DNA from: Thalassospira sp. MCCC 1A03138
GTDB lineage: Bacteria > Pseudomonadota > Alphaproteobacteria > Rhodospirillales > Thalassospiraceae
NCBI RefSeq assembly: GCF_002115785.1
Contig: NZ_JFJY01000009.1
Location: 1 to 64,000 of the forward strand
DNA length: 64,000 bases
Direction of reading: 5' to 3'
Position numbers and translations under genes: made by a program
Shown: one piece after another, positions 1 through 8,679 of the stretch
How the letters are laid out: the number at the start of each line of letters is the position of its first letter
How positions within the stretch are numbered: the first letter of the stretch is position 1
The notes under the pieces: generated by a model
Databases searched by the model: none
Told to the model about the DNA's origin: nothing
What the model saw: only the letters and a program-made list of their open reading frames with translations

Positions 1-40
1 CGCCGGCAATCAGATGTTTTCCTGTCAGGTTGTAGAACAT
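1..40 (-). CDS. Start of an aldehyde-dehydrogenase-like gene (partial, cut by window edge)
   Basis: Only the first 13 codons lie in the window. They read MFYNLTGKHLIAG on the minus strand from an ATG at 40, with an AGGAAG ribosome binding site just upstream. The pattern 'L-T-G-x-x-L-I-A-G' is the usual opening of NAD(P)-dependent aldehyde dehydrogenases of the 2-oxoglutarate-semialdehyde type. It lies downstream of the ThDP enzyme and on the same strand, so it is probably the next gene of that operon and could oxidise an aldehyde made by it. The assignment rests on very few residues, so the start is more certain than the function. Confidence 0.4.
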   Translation of the reverse strand, partial: MFYNLTGKHLIAG

Positions 41-107
41 TGGTGCTTCCTGTTTTTCTCAAATCATCTGATGAATTTTTCTATGGGTAGAACCCGCGAA
101 TGTTCAT

Positions 108-1772
108 TTACTGCGCGCTTGCTCGAAGTTCGGACAAGGAGAACCTCGGGGTAAGGTCTTCGGGGTCGGTGATCACTTCAATCACAGCCGACTTTCCCGA
201 TGCTGCCACCGCGTCAAAGGCGGCTGCAAACTGTTCTGTTTTTTCCACCCTGGCGGCTGCAATGCCATAGGCCTCGGCAAGTTTGCCAAAGTCCGGATTG
301 ACGATGTCGGTTCCGCTAACCCGACCGGGATAGTTTTTTTCCTGATGCATGCGGATGGTACCATACATGCCGTTATTTACCAGAATGACGATCACGCGCG
401 CACCGAATTGTTGTGCGGTTGCCAGTTCCTGAAGCGTCATCTGGAAACAGCCATCACCCGCAAAACAGATGCTGAGCCGTTCGGGATGACGCAGGCTGGC
501 CGCAATGGCGGCAGGCAGACCGTACCCCATTGTACCGGATGTCGGGGCAACCTGGGTTCTGAAACGGCGATGCTGATAGAAACGATGCACCCAAACGGTA
601 TAGTTGCCTGCACCATTGGTCAGAATTGCATCTTCGGGCAGATTTTCATTCAGATGCTGAATGATTGCTGCCAGATTGACCGGGCCATGCGACGTAGGGT
701 TTGGCCTCGACCAGATCAGATAATCTTCACGCGCGGCCTTTGTCCAGTCGGCCCAGACCGTTTTGGCGATTGGGGCATTGCGTTTCACCAATGCAGAAAG
801 TGCCTGTTTCATGCCGCTGCAGACGCCAAACTCCGGTGCATAAACACGCCCGATTTCATTTGCATCCGGATGGATATGAAGGATTTTCTGCCTAGCGACC
901 GGGACATCAAGCAAAGTGTAACCCGATGTTGTGCAATCCCCTAGGCGTGCGCCCAGAACCAGCAAGACATCGGCATCGCGAATCCGCTTGGCTAACGCCG
1001 GGTTAATGCCCAAACCGGCATCTCCGACATAAGAGGAATGCAACGCTGACATTCGATCCTGACTACGGAAACTGCATGTAACCGGCAAGTTCCATGCCGC
1101 CGCAAAATCAGCAAGATCGGCACAGGCCTGTTCATCCCAGGTTTCACCACCAGCAATGATCAAAGGTGATTTTGCCTTAGAAAGGATTTCGACAATTTCC
1201 ACAACCTGCTCATCCGACGGCGCGGCCTGTATCGGGGTAACTTTTGCAGGAAGCACGCCCATTTCGACCACATCCCGCAGCATGTCTTCGGGCAAGCCAA
1301 GAACAACCGGGCCCGGACGGCCAGAGGTTGCAACCTGAAAGGCACGGGTCAACAATTCGGGAATGCGCGCCGCATTATTGATTGTCGCTGTCCATTTCGT
1401 CTGGGTTCCGAAGATCGCCTTGAGATCAAACTCCTGGAAAGCTTCGCGTTCTTCGTCATCCCGCCCGATCAGGCCGACCAGCATGATGAGCGGCGTTGAG
1501 TCCTGATAGGCAACATGCACACCAGCATATGCATTTGACGCGCCGGGGCCGCGGGTGACCAGAACAATGCCCGGACGCCCGGTCAGTTTGCCATCCGCGT
1601 CGGCCATAAAGGATGCAGCGCCTTCATGCTTGGTTGCGACAAATTCGATTTTCGGGGTATCGACCAGTGCATCCAGAACCGCCAGGAAACTCTCCCCCGG
1701 CACCCCAAAAATACGATCGACGCCCTGCTGAACCAAGACATCAGCGATCAGTTGACCTCCCGTGCGTTGCAT
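108..1772 (-). CDS. ThDP-dependent acetolactate-synthase-like enzyme, substrate unknown
   Basis: This is a 554-residue protein of the acetolactate synthase/benzoylformate decarboxylase superfamily. It has an N-terminal Pyr domain, a middle domain and a C-terminal PP domain with the ThDP motif (GDGCFQMTLQEL, ending in VNN, near residue 440). The catalytic glutamate is present (KHEGAA, Glu50), which argues against glyoxylate carboligase, where this residue is Val. The ATG at 1772 is chosen because GGAGG sits six bases upstream; a GTG at 1784 overlaps that site. Neighbours are an aldehyde-dehydrogenase-like gene downstream and a FadR-type regulator upstream on the same strand. From context it probably decarboxylates or ligates a 2-oxo acid in a catabolic route. 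The family is firm, the substrate is not known. Confidence 0.85.
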   Translation of the reverse strand: MQRTGGQLIADVLVQQGVDRIFGVPGESFLAVLDALVDTPKIEFVATKHEGAASFMADADGKLTGRPGIVLVTRGPGASNAYAGVHVAYQDSTPLIMLVGLIGRDDEEREAFQEFDLKAIFGTQTKWTATINNAARIPELLTRAFQVATSGRPGPVVLGLPEDMLRDVVEMGVLPAKVTPIQAAPSDEQVVEIVEILSKAKSPLIIAGGETWDEQACADLADFAAAWNLPVTCSFRSQDRMSALHSSYVGDAGLGINPALAKRIRDADVLLVLGARLGDCTTSGYTLLDVPVARQKILHIHPDANEIGRVYAPEFGVCSGMKQALSALVKRNAPIAKTVWADWTKAAREDYLIWSRPNPTSHGPVNLAAIIQHLNENLPEDAILTNGAGNYTVWVHRFYQHRRFRTQVAPTSGTMGYGLPAAIAASLRHPERLSICFAGDGCFQMTLQELATAQQFGARVIVILVNNGMYGTIRMHQEKNYPGRVSGTDIVNPDFGKLAEAYGIAAARVEKTEQFAAAFDAVAASGKSAVIEVITDPEDLTPRFSLSELRASAQ

Positions 1773-1832
1773 CGGTGCCTCCACTAGACTGTTATTGATG
1801 TAAATTTTTACAGGGGCCTGGCGCCCCTGATT

Positions 1833-2567
1833 TTATGTGTCTGCTAGGTCTGCGCGATCCGCCAGACGTTGTGCTGCAAGCGAATAGTGATACCGCACAG
1901 CCTGCGACGCTGCGGTTTCATCCTGCGCGCGAATGGCCTCAAGCACAGCCTTGTGTTCGGCTAGAACTTCCGCACTCCATTCCGTGACGCGCGCATTCTT
2001 CATGGCAACAGACCGCAATTCCATATCGATCCGGGTGTCAAGCATCGAAAGGAATTCCAGAATATACTGGTTGCCGGATGCCTCTGCGATCCGCTGATAA
2101 AAGCTGCGCTCTGCCAGTACATGCTTTTCTGCTGCGGCATCCCCACCCGACAGCGAGCGTTCCATGCTGTCATATGCCGTATCCATGAACTGCAGGTCTG
2201 CATCCGTCCGATGAACGGCGGCAAGCCCGGCGGCTTCGGATGTGATGCCTGTGCGCAGTTGCAGGATTTCAAGCAGTTTCTGGCGTTTTTCAAAGCATGC
2301 AGGACTGATCCGGAAGGCGCTTCGCGCGCTGGGCTCTGCAATGAAGGCGCCAACACCCTGCCGTGAATCCACCAAACCATCATGCTTTAGACGCGAAATC
2401 GCCTCGCGGATAACAGTTCGCGCAACACCAAAGCTTTCCGCCAGGCTTTGCTCTGTCGGGAGCTGTTCACCCGCCGACAGCTCACCTTCCAAAATCATGC
2501 GCGACAGCTTCTGGGAGATATCATCCGTCAAGCTCGGGCGCCTGCTTAGGCGTGTGAAAGAGTCCAA
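1833..2567 (-). CDS. GntR-family (FadR/FCD subfamily) transcriptional regulator
   Basis: This is a 244-residue regulator. An N-terminal winged helix-turn-helix at about residues 12-76 contains the GntR signature (LPTEQSLAESFGVARTVIRE), followed by an all-helical FCD ligand-binding domain. FCD proteins usually bind a small organic acid through a metal, and the ligand is often the substrate of the neighbouring pathway. The start read here is TTG, the only suitable one before the helix-turn-helix, and its ribosome binding site is weak. The gene lies 60 bp upstream of the ThDP enzyme on the same strand and is divergent to the dehydrogenase and TRAP genes. A 13-bp palindrome in the divergent gap is its likely operator. 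Local control of both transcripts is inferred. Confidence 0.85.
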   Translation of the reverse strand: MDSFTRLSRRPSLTDDISQKLSRMILEGELSAGEQLPTEQSLAESFGVARTVIREAISRLKHDGLVDSRQGVGAFIAEPSARSAFRISPACFEKRQKLLEILQLRTGITSEAAGLAAVHRTDADLQFMDTAYDSMERSLSGGDAAAEKHVLAERSFYQRIAEASGNQYILEFLSMLDTRIDMELRSVAMKNARVTEWSAEVLAEHKAVLEAIRAQDETAASQAVRYHYSLAAQRLADRADLADT

Positions 2568-2668
2568 CTGCCAATGCCTTTTTTCAATTCGTACCGATCA
2601 AGTCACCATTGATCCTTGCTTGTCGGCTTTATGCAAGCCCAACGATGTTTTTGTCAACATAAAAACAG

Positions 2669-2681
2669 GTTGTCAGACAAC
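2669..2681. promoter_or_regulatory. Candidate GntR/FadR-type operator
   Basis: A perfect 13-bp palindrome, GTTGTC-A-GACAAC, lies in the 198-bp gap between the GntR gene and the divergent dehydrogenase gene. FCD-type GntR proteins typically bind short palindromes with GT/AC arms separated by one to three bases. A related half site (TTGTC) occurs at 2651-2655. Position and symmetry fit autoregulation plus control of the rightward catabolic genes. Confidence 0.55.
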
Positions 2682-2765
2682 AAGAGGACATGCTATGCGA
2701 ATGACCTATAAAGTTCACCCGCCGTCCGATACGACTGAGACAGCGGTTAAAAAATGGAGGAAAAC

Positions 2766-3677
2766 GTGGCTTTTGAGAAAGTTTTAGGTTTTGTCGGCTT
2801 GGGCGGCATGGGAAGTGGCCTTGTTAAGAACATGCTGCTCAAAGGGGTTGCCGTTCATGTGATGGATCTCGATCCGAAGAAAGTCGAACTTGCTGAAAGT
2901 CGCGGTGCGAAAGTCTCCTCCTCCGTTTCTGAAATGGCCAGAACATGTGATGTGCTGGCGTTCTGTATCGGCAGAGCCGAGGACGTTCAGAAGCTGACCA
3001 TCGATGGCGAAACCGGCTGTCTTAAGGATATGAAACCGGGGCAGATCATTCTGGACCACACAACCACAAGCCCGGATCACGTTGATCTGATGAGCAAGGT
3101 CTGCGGCAATGCCGGTGTCCGTTATTGCGAGGCACCAATGACGCGTACACCGCTTCATGCCGATCAGGGCTGCGTGAATGTTCTCTACGGTGGCGATACA
3201 GACTTGCTTGAGGAGCTTCGCCCCCTTTTTGACACCTATGCCGAAAATATCTTCCATGTTGGTCCAAGTGGCCATGCCATTCGCCTTAAACTGATCCACA
3301 ACTTCATTGCATTCGCCAATGTGGCTTCCTTCTGCGAGGGCTTTGCGCTGGCGGCGAAAGAAGGACTGGATATGACCAAGGTCATCGACATCATTTCAGC
3401 CGCTGGCGGCAAAAGCGGCATGATGGACCTGTATGGTCGCAAGACTCTGGAACGCGATTTCACCCCGTATATGGCCCTTGAATGGGCGGAAAAAGATGTC
3501 GGCTATTACGTGCGCTGGCTCGAAAAAGCGGGACTACCGGGCTTTATGGCAAGTTCCGTCCATCAGACCTATTCGCTGGCTTCCATCATGGGCTTTGGTC
3601 AGGAAGGCTGCACGGCCGTGATCAAGGCATACGAGAAGCTTTCCGGCGTCGAAGCCGCCTTCCCCAAAGATTCCTGA
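2766..3677 (+). CDS. NAD(P)-dependent beta-hydroxyacid dehydrogenase (3-hydroxyisobutyrate dehydrogenase family)
   Basis: This is a 303-residue protein. The N-terminal Rossmann fold has the family fingerprint GFVGLGGMGSGL at residues 8-19. The active-site motif G-x5-K-x3-N has Lys175 and Asn179. Such enzymes interconvert a beta-hydroxyacid and its semialdehyde, for example 3-hydroxyisobutyrate, tartronate semialdehyde or sulfolactaldehyde. The substrate loop (EAPMTRTPLHADQG) differs from the common DAPVSGG-type loop, so the substrate is uncertain. The start is taken as GTG at 2766 because GGAGG lies five bases before it; an in-frame ATG at 2754 overlaps that site. It is divergent to the GntR regulator and followed by the TRAP transporter, suggesting uptake and oxidation or reduction of a carboxylic acid. 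Confidence 0.85.
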   Translation: MAFEKVLGFVGLGGMGSGLVKNMLLKGVAVHVMDLDPKKVELAESRGAKVSSSVSEMARTCDVLAFCIGRAEDVQKLTIDGETGCLKDMKPGQIILDHTTTSPDHVDLMSKVCGNAGVRYCEAPMTRTPLHADQGCVNVLYGGDTDLLEELRPLFDTYAENIFHVGPSGHAIRLKLIHNFIAFANVASFCEGFALAAKEGLDMTKVIDIISAAGGKSGMMDLYGRKTLERDFTPYMALEWAEKDVGYYVRWLEKAGLPGFMASSVHQTYSLASIMGFGQEGCTAVIKAYEKLSGVEAAFPKDS

Positions 3678-3701
3678 GGCCTTCCTGAAGCCTCTTTGGG
3701 G
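3662..3701 (+). terminator. Stem-loop at the end of the dehydrogenase gene
   Basis: CCCCAAAGA (3662-3670) pairs with TCTTTGGGG (3693-3701), with a further inner GAGGC/GCCTC pairing across the stop codon. No clear U-run follows, so it could be a partial terminator or mRNA stabiliser between the dehydrogenase and the TRAP genes. Confidence 0.45.
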
Positions 3702-3772
3702 ATCACTTGAAATGCCATCCCCCAACAAGAAAAAGCGTGTGAAGCGCATTTATATTCACCGGAGGAAACATC

Positions 3773-4774
3773 TTGAAAAACCAAAGAATGACCAAGGCTG
3801 CCTTGTCGGTTCTGGCAACGCTGCTTTCCGTTTCAGCAATCTCGTCAATCCAGTCCGCACAGGCTGAAACCGTTTTACGCCTGTCGCATTTCGCGGCCGA
3901 AACGCACCCGGGGCATATTGCCGCCAAGCAGTTCAAGGAAAACGTTGAAAAGCGCACCAACGGCGAAGTCGTCGTTGAACTGTATCCTGCAAACGAACTG
4001 GGCGCGCCGCCAGAGCAACTTGAACAAACCGTTCTGGGCATCATTGACATGAACCTCCCGACGCAGGGAGCGCTCGATAAATATGAAAAGGCATTTGGTA
4101 CGGTTATGACGCCGTTTGCCTTTAGCAGCTATGACGAAGCACATCGGGTTCTTGACGGACCGTTTATGGAATGGGCGGCTCCCAAGCTTGAAAAGCAGGG
4201 TCTGGTCATGCTGTCGAACTGGGAATACGGCTTCCGCAATGTGACCAACTCGGTCAGACCGATCAATTCGCCAGATGACCTTGCGGGCCTGAAGTTGCGC
4301 ACGCCGCCAGAACTGCAAATCGTCGCAGCCCTTGAAGCCGCAGGGGCACAGACCACACAAATCGCCTTCCCTGAATTGCCCGGCGCCCTTACCGCCGGTG
4401 TTGTCGACGGACAGGAAAACCCGATTGGCGTGATTTATCACAACAAGCTTTATGAATTGCAGGACCATCTGGCACTTACACGCCACGTCTACAATTCCAT
4501 GGTGCATGTCATGAACAAGGCAAAATGGGATGCGCTTTCGGGCGAGGAACAGACGATTGTTCGTGAAGAAAGCGTCGCTGCGGGTAACCTGATGCGCAAA
4601 CTTGTCCAGGAGCAGGAAGAAAAAGAACTTGCCGCAATCAAGGAAAGCGGCGTTCAGGTCACAGAGCCAGATCTTGCCAAGTTCAAGGCAAAGATGGGTC
4701 CAGCATATGAGCGTGTAAGCGAATATTCCGGCGAGGAAAATATGAAAACATTCCTTGGTTTTCTCGAAAACTAA
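3773..4774 (+). CDS. TRAP transporter substrate-binding protein, DctP family
   Basis: This is a 333-residue periplasmic protein. The signal peptide ends at about residue 31 (SAQA, cut before ETVLRL). The DctP fold is recognised by the LRLSHF opening and by GLKLRTP, whose Arg176 is the residue that normally forms a salt bridge with a carboxylate ligand. An organic acid substrate is therefore likely. Translation appears to start at a TTG at 3773, seven bases after GGAGG; an ATG at 3788 is an alternative. The two membrane subunits follow. The gap to the DctM gene carries a strong hairpin, as often seen where the binding protein is made in excess. Confidence 0.9.
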   Translation: MKNQRMTKAALSVLATLLSVSAISSIQSAQAETVLRLSHFAAETHPGHIAAKQFKENVEKRTNGEVVVELYPANELGAPPEQLEQTVLGIIDMNLPTQGALDKYEKAFGTVMTPFAFSSYDEAHRVLDGPFMEWAAPKLEKQGLVMLSNWEYGFRNVTNSVRPINSPDDLAGLKLRTPPELQIVAALEAAGAQTTQIAFPELPGALTAGVVDGQENPIGVIYHNKLYELQDHLALTRHVYNSMVHVMNKAKWDALSGEEQTIVREESVAAGNLMRKLVQEQEEKELAAIKESGVQVTEPDLAKFKAKMGPAYERVSEYSGEENMKTFLGFLEN

Positions 4775-4814
4775 ACCAGAAATCTGATCGGCGTTTTCCC
4801 GATAAGCTTTCTTC

Positions 4815-4839
4815 GGAGGGGGTGTTCCGTACCCCCTCC
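4815..4839 (+). terminator. Intercistronic stem-loop between the TRAP binding protein and DctM
   Basis: GGAGGGGGT (4815-4823) pairs perfectly with ACCCCCTCC (4831-4839) around a 7-nt loop. No U-run follows directly. In transporter operons such hairpins usually protect the upstream binding-protein mRNA and reduce read-through, which fits its place here. Confidence 0.55.
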
Positions 4840-4873
4840 TCTCGCACCCTGTCTTTTCTGAAAGTCTAAGATC

Positions 4874-6166
4874 ATGCTCGCACTCATTGTGCTTCTTGCA
4901 CTTGTAGGGTTGATCGTTTTTGGTGTGCCAATTGCCGTCGCACTGGCTGTCACCGCGATCGGCACCTATGTGGCGCTTGGTGAAACCGCAATTCTGACGA
5001 TGTTGCCGCAACGCATGTATTCGGCGACCACATCCTTTACCCTTCTTGCGATCCCGTTTTTCATCCTGGCAGGTAACCTGATGAATACAGGTGGCGTGAC
5101 AGAACGCATTTTCCGGTTTGCATCGGCCCTGGTCGGGCATATTCGCGGCGGTCTTGGACAGGTCAATGTCGTCGCCAGTCTGATTTTTTCCGGCATGTCG
5201 GGTGCCGCTGTTGCCGATGCAGCCGGACTTGGCCAGGTTGAATTCAAGGCAATGCGCGATCGTGGATATGATGAACGATTTTCCGCCGCAATCACCGCTG
5301 CATCTTCGACCATCGGACCGGTTTTTCCGCCCAGTATTCCGTTTGTGATTTTTGCCAGCCTGACCGGTGTTTCCGTCGTAAAACTCTTCCTGGCGGGTGT
5401 CGTGCCTGGGCTTTTGATGGCCGTTGCGTTGATGGCCGCCGTTTACGTGGTTGCGGTTATTCGCAAATTCCCGCGTGAAATGCGCGCAAGCTACCGCGAA
5501 CTTTGGGCATCGTTCAAGGCGGCATTCCTTCCGCTTGGTACCCCTGTCATTATTATCGCCGGTATTCTTACCGGGATTTTTACCCCGACCGAAGCCGGTG
5601 TTACAGCAAGCTTTTATGCCGCATTCCTTGGTCTTTTCGTTTATCGCGAAATCCGCATTGCCGATTTGCCAAGCATTCTGTGGAATACGCTGCTTCATAC
5701 CATCCGCGTGTTGTTTGTAATCGCTGCCGCCGGTTTCTTTGGTTGGCTCTTGATCCATCAGCGGGTCCCCAACAGCGTGATTACGGGCCTTTTGTCCCTG
5801 TCCGATAATCCGGCTGTCATCATGTCGCTGATCGTGGTGATCTTGCTGGTGCTTGGCATGTTCCTTGAAGGAATTGCGGTGATTGTCATCACCGTTCCGA
5901 TTTTCATGCCGATCATGACCACGCTTGGCGTTGATCCGGTTCAATTTGGCGTCATCATGATCATGTGCTCGATGATCGGCTTGCTGACACCACCCGTCGG
6001 CATGGTGCTGTTTGCAATATCAAGCGTAACACAAGTCCCGATCTCGCCGCTTGTTCGTGAACTTTGGCCCTATCTGCTTGGCATCGTTGCCGTTCTGGTT
6101 CTGGTGATTTGCATCCCGCAAGTATCAACCTGGCTTCCCGAACTGGTCATGGGAGGCGGCAGATGA
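4874..6166 (+). CDS. TRAP transporter large permease, DctM family
   Basis: This is a 430-residue, very hydrophobic protein with about 12 membrane segments. It contains typical DctM stretches such as SGAAVADAAGLG (loop after the fourth helix), PPSIPFVIFASLTGVS and FTPTEAGV. It forms the ion-coupled transport channel with the small DctQ subunit and takes substrate from the DctP protein. Its stop overlaps the DctQ start (ATGA), so the two are translationally coupled. The order P-M-Q differs from the usual P-Q-M. Confidence 0.92.
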   Translation: MLALIVLLALVGLIVFGVPIAVALAVTAIGTYVALGETAILTMLPQRMYSATTSFTLLAIPFFILAGNLMNTGGVTERIFRFASALVGHIRGGLGQVNVVASLIFSGMSGAAVADAAGLGQVEFKAMRDRGYDERFSAAITAASSTIGPVFPPSIPFVIFASLTGVSVVKLFLAGVVPGLLMAVALMAAVYVVAVIRKFPREMRASYRELWASFKAAFLPLGTPVIIIAGILTGIFTPTEAGVTASFYAAFLGLFVYREIRIADLPSILWNTLLHTIRVLFVIAAAGFFGWLLIHQRVPNSVITGLLSLSDNPAVIMSLIVVILLVLGMFLEGIAVIVITVPIFMPIMTTLGVDPVQFGVIMIMCSMIGLLTPPVGMVLFAISSVTQVPISPLVRELWPYLLGIVAVLVLVICIPQVSTWLPELVMGGGR

Positions 6167-6666
6167 TGAAATCACTGACGCTTATCGACCGTTTCGTCGG
6201 CGTCGTATTGCGCACAATCGCCATCGTCTGTCTGGCTGTTCTGATGGTTATTCTCGGTGGCAATGTCATCGCGCGCATGACCGGCTGGTTTTCGCTGGGC
6301 TGGTATGATGAGATCATCGAACTGTGCTTTGCCTGGATGATCTTTTTCGGTGCTGCCGAACTTTGGCGGGAAAACCAGCATTTTCGGATCGACTGGCTTT
6401 ATTACTCGCTGCCAAAGGCGAAACGACGCATCCATACGATACTCGTCTCCCTGATCAACATTGTCTTCCTTGCCTTCCTAATGGTGGAAGGAAGCAACCT
6501 TGCGCAGAAAAGCTCGGCATTAACGCCAATCATCGGGTTCCCTGTAGCCCTGCTCTATGCCTGTATCCCGATCAGTGCAGCCATCATGCTGGCCTATGCC
6601 ATTGCAGATCTTTTCAGACATTCCCCCCGGCATGCCGCCGAGGTTGAAGTCATCGACGATATGTAA
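6163..6666 (+). CDS. TRAP transporter small permease, DctQ family
   Basis: This is a 167-residue protein with four predicted membrane helices, carrying the DctQ features of a conserved Trp/Glu-rich loop (FGAAELWRENQHFRIDW). The start at 6163 is set by GGGAGG six bases upstream and overlaps the DctM stop codon by four bases. It completes the tripartite carboxylate transporter with the two preceding genes. Confidence 0.88.
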   Translation: MMKSLTLIDRFVGVVLRTIAIVCLAVLMVILGGNVIARMTGWFSLGWYDEIIELCFAWMIFFGAAELWRENQHFRIDWLYYSLPKAKRRIHTILVSLINIVFLAFLMVEGSNLAQKSSALTPIIGFPVALLYACIPISAAIMLAYAIADLFRHSPRHAAEVEVIDDM

Positions 6667-6693
6667 CCCCACATGAAACCAAGGAAATTGAAC

Positions 6694-7023
6694 ATGATTT
6701 ACGATCACCGCACCTACACCTGCCGGCCGGGCACCATTGCCAAGCACCTGAAGCTTTATGAAGCAGAAGGTTGGCAGATTCAGAAAAAACATCTGGGGGA
6801 TCCGGCCGTTTATGCGGCAACTGAAACGGGTGACGTCAATTCCTATGTCCACATCTGGCAATACGAAAGTGCCGCCGATCGCGCGGCGAAACGCGCCAAG
6901 CTGAAAGCCGATCCGGAATGGCAGGAATATCTGAAAAAATCAGCCGAAGCTGGCTATCTGATCAGTCAGATCAACAAAATCCTTGTTCCGACGGGTTTTT
7001 TCTCTGATCTGAAAAAAGACTAA
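6694..7023 (+). CDS. NIPSNAP-family protein
   Basis: This 109-residue protein is made of one NIPSNAP domain. It has the family opening IYDHRTYTCRPG, a central WQYES segment, and a KADPEWQEYL motif near the end. The fold is a ferredoxin-like alpha/beta dimer, and bacterial members occur in catabolic operons with no settled biochemical role. The ATG at 6694 is preferred because AAGGA lies eight bases upstream; an earlier in-frame ATG at 6673 has none. It is the last gene of the TRAP cluster and may act on, or sequester, a reactive intermediate of the same pathway. That last point is inference only. Confidence 0.8.
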   Translation: MIYDHRTYTCRPGTIAKHLKLYEAEGWQIQKKHLGDPAVYAATETGDVNSYVHIWQYESAADRAAKRAKLKADPEWQEYLKKSAEAGYLISQINKILVPTGFFSDLKKD

Positions 7024-7031
7024 GCTGATTA

Positions 7032-7064
7032 AGGGCAAATGGCACACAAAAAGCTATTTGCCCT
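7032..7064 (+). terminator. Probable terminator of the TRAP/NIPSNAP operon
   Basis: AGGGCAAAT (7032-7040) pairs with ATTTGCCCT (7056-7064), 8 bp after the NIPSNAP stop. The stem is good but no U-run follows. It lies between convergent transcription units, so it may serve both directions. Confidence 0.5.
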
Positions 7065-7190
7065 CTCACCTCAAGCCTAAGATAAAACCGAGAGCAACAA
7101 GTTACCCTTAACCCAAAATCCAGTTGCTTCACTCGCAAGGCATCCGCTTACTAGCTTGCCACTATTTGGCGATAAAATCGTATGAAGCTC

Positions 7191-7886
7191 TTACCGAGAC
7201 AGCTCTACTAAAACCGCCCTATCAAGAATTCTCAGCTTCGATCCTGCTGCAATTGCACCGGCAGCTTCCAGTTTGCGAAGCGAGCGAGAGAATGTCTCTG
7301 GCGTAATGCCGATCCGGCTTGCGATCTGACGTTTTTCAGGAAAGTTCGTCTCGTCCTCGCCACCCAGATTCTCGCCACTGCGTTCTTCGAAATCGATCAG
7401 GAAAGACGCAATTCTCTGGATCGGTTTGGTGTGGCGAATTTTGAAAATTTCTTCGAGGAAGAATCGTTCCCACCGCAGAAGTCCGGCAAGGACTTCGGCC
7501 ATGACATCGGGCGCACTGCGTAAAACGGAAAGATAGGTATCGCGCGGAATGGCGATGATCTCGCAATCTTCCATGACCTCGCATTCCACCGGATATGCCC
7601 GACCGGCCAACGAAACGGCTTCGGCGAATGCCCCCGGTTGGGTCAGGAAATGCATGACGGTTTCTTCGCCCTGCGGGGAAACCTTTACAAGGCGCAAGTG
7701 CCCGGAAAGCAGGACATAGAAGTTACGGGCAACATCACCGGCACGAAACAGATGTTCGCCGCGCGAATGGCATTCAACACGACATTTTGCCATCAGATTA
7801 TCAAGCCGCGCCGCGCCAAGAGCAGACAGGAACGGGACCTGTCGGACGATATCGTAATCGATTTCAGACAGCGGTCTTGAACGCAT
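7191..7886 (-). CDS. Crp/Fnr-family regulator, DNR/NNR-like (no Fe-S cysteines)
   Basis: This is a 231-residue regulator. The cyclic-nucleotide-binding-like sensor domain covers about residues 15-130, a dimerisation helix follows, and a C-terminal winged helix has the recognition segment ITPETFSRSLRKLE. The E-x2-S-R pattern is that of FNR proteins reading TTGA half sites. The N-terminal four-cysteine Fe-S cluster of true FNR is absent, as in the NO-responsive DNR/NNR group. The ATG at 7886 is chosen for its AAGGAAGGGGG ribosome binding site, and it overlaps the end of the preceding regulator gene by 23 bp. With the two neighbouring regulators it is the likely controller of the denitrification genes. 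Confidence 0.85.
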   Translation of the reverse strand: MRSRPLSEIDYDIVRQVPFLSALGAARLDNLMAKCRVECHSRGEHLFRAGDVARNFYVLLSGHLRLVKVSPQGEETVMHFLTQPGAFAEAVSLAGRAYPVECEVMEDCEIIAIPRDTYLSVLRSAPDVMAEVLAGLLRWERFFLEEIFKIRHTKPIQRIASFLIDFEERSGENLGGEDETNFPEKRQIASRIGITPETFSRSLRKLEAAGAIAAGSKLRILDRAVLVELSR

Positions 7887-8640
7887 CTTCGCCCCCTTCC
7901 TTGGCATCATTCCCAGACAACCCGCACCAATCGGCCAGCATTTCCGCATCTGCAATCCGGATAATGTGACCATTGGCATGTTGCGAAACACCAATTTCAG
8001 AAAGTTTCTTAAGCGCGCGCGAGATCGTTTCGCTGGTCATTCCCAACTTGCGGGCCAAGGCAGACTTTTCAATGGTCAGGGGTGTTTCATGCACACCGTC
8101 AATCGGCACCGCATCTGCCAGGAAATAGATCGCCAGACGTTGTGCCGCAGACCGGCATTTAAGCTCTTCGGCCTGTCGCAACATCTGACACAACCGTTCT
8201 GTCATGGCCGACATCATGGTCAGTGCACGGTCGAAATGGGCCGTAAGAAAATCGGCAAAGCCAGCACCATCAATACGAACCGCTGTTGTTGCCTCCAAGG
8301 TACGAACCGAAACCGCATAACAGCCATCGGGCACCAATGCGCATTCCCCGACAAGCTGACCATTCCCCAGAAGATCAATGACCCCGTCTTTACCGTCCCG
8401 ATCCTTGAAAGACAATTCGACATGCCCGTTCACAATCAGATAAAGCGCTGACGCCGTTTCATCTGCCGAAATCATCATTGTATCAGTGTCAAACCTGACC
8501 CATTGGCATAGGGATGCCAGTTCAAGGATATCTTCCTGCGGCCATGTTCGGAAATAGTTCGCAAAGCGAAGAACACCGGAAATGCGTTCGACATCATTCA
8601 TCACGGCATCGTCCATTGTAGAAAAAAGGGAAGATTGCAT
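7864..8640 (-). CDS. Crp/Fnr-family regulator (second of three)
   Basis: This is a 258-residue protein with a cNMP-like sensor domain, a dimerisation helix and a winged helix (MTSETISRALKKLSE). The recognition helix keeps E-x2-S-R and is closer to FNR itself than those of its two neighbours. No FNR-type N-terminal cysteine cluster is seen; cysteines are scattered. The ATG at 8640 has no clear ribosome binding site, and later ATGs at 8616 and 8601 are possible. An FNR-like box at 8680-8693 would place transcription start near 8645, which makes the leader for 8640 only a few bases long. The 3' end overlaps the first regulator gene, so the two are co-transcribed. Confidence 0.82.
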   Translation of the reverse strand: MQSSLFSTMDDAVMNDVERISGVLRFANYFRTWPQEDILELASLCQWVRFDTDTMMISADETASALYLIVNGHVELSFKDRDGKDGVIDLLGNGQLVGECALVPDGCYAVSVRTLEATTAVRIDGAGFADFLTAHFDRALTMMSAMTERLCQMLRQAEELKCRSAAQRLAIYFLADAVPIDGVHETPLTIEKSALARKLGMTSETISRALKKLSEIGVSQHANGHIIRIADAEMLADWCGLSGNDAKEGGEDAFKTAV

Positions 8641-8679
8641 TTACTGGAATAACTCTAACATCAGCCCAGATGATCAAGT

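Noticed and set aside
108..1772. Glyoxylate carboligase, suggested by the nearby tartronate-semialdehyde-reductase-like gene
   Set aside because: Glyoxylate carboligase has Val in place of the catalytic Glu. Here the Glu is present (Glu50), and no hydroxypyruvate isomerase gene is nearby.
3875..5944. A 689-codon open frame on the minus strand, antisense to dctP and dctM
   Set aside because: Composition is rich in His, Asn, Arg, Lys and Cys with no domain. It mirrors the codon pattern of the well-supported TRAP genes on the other strand, so it is a shadow.
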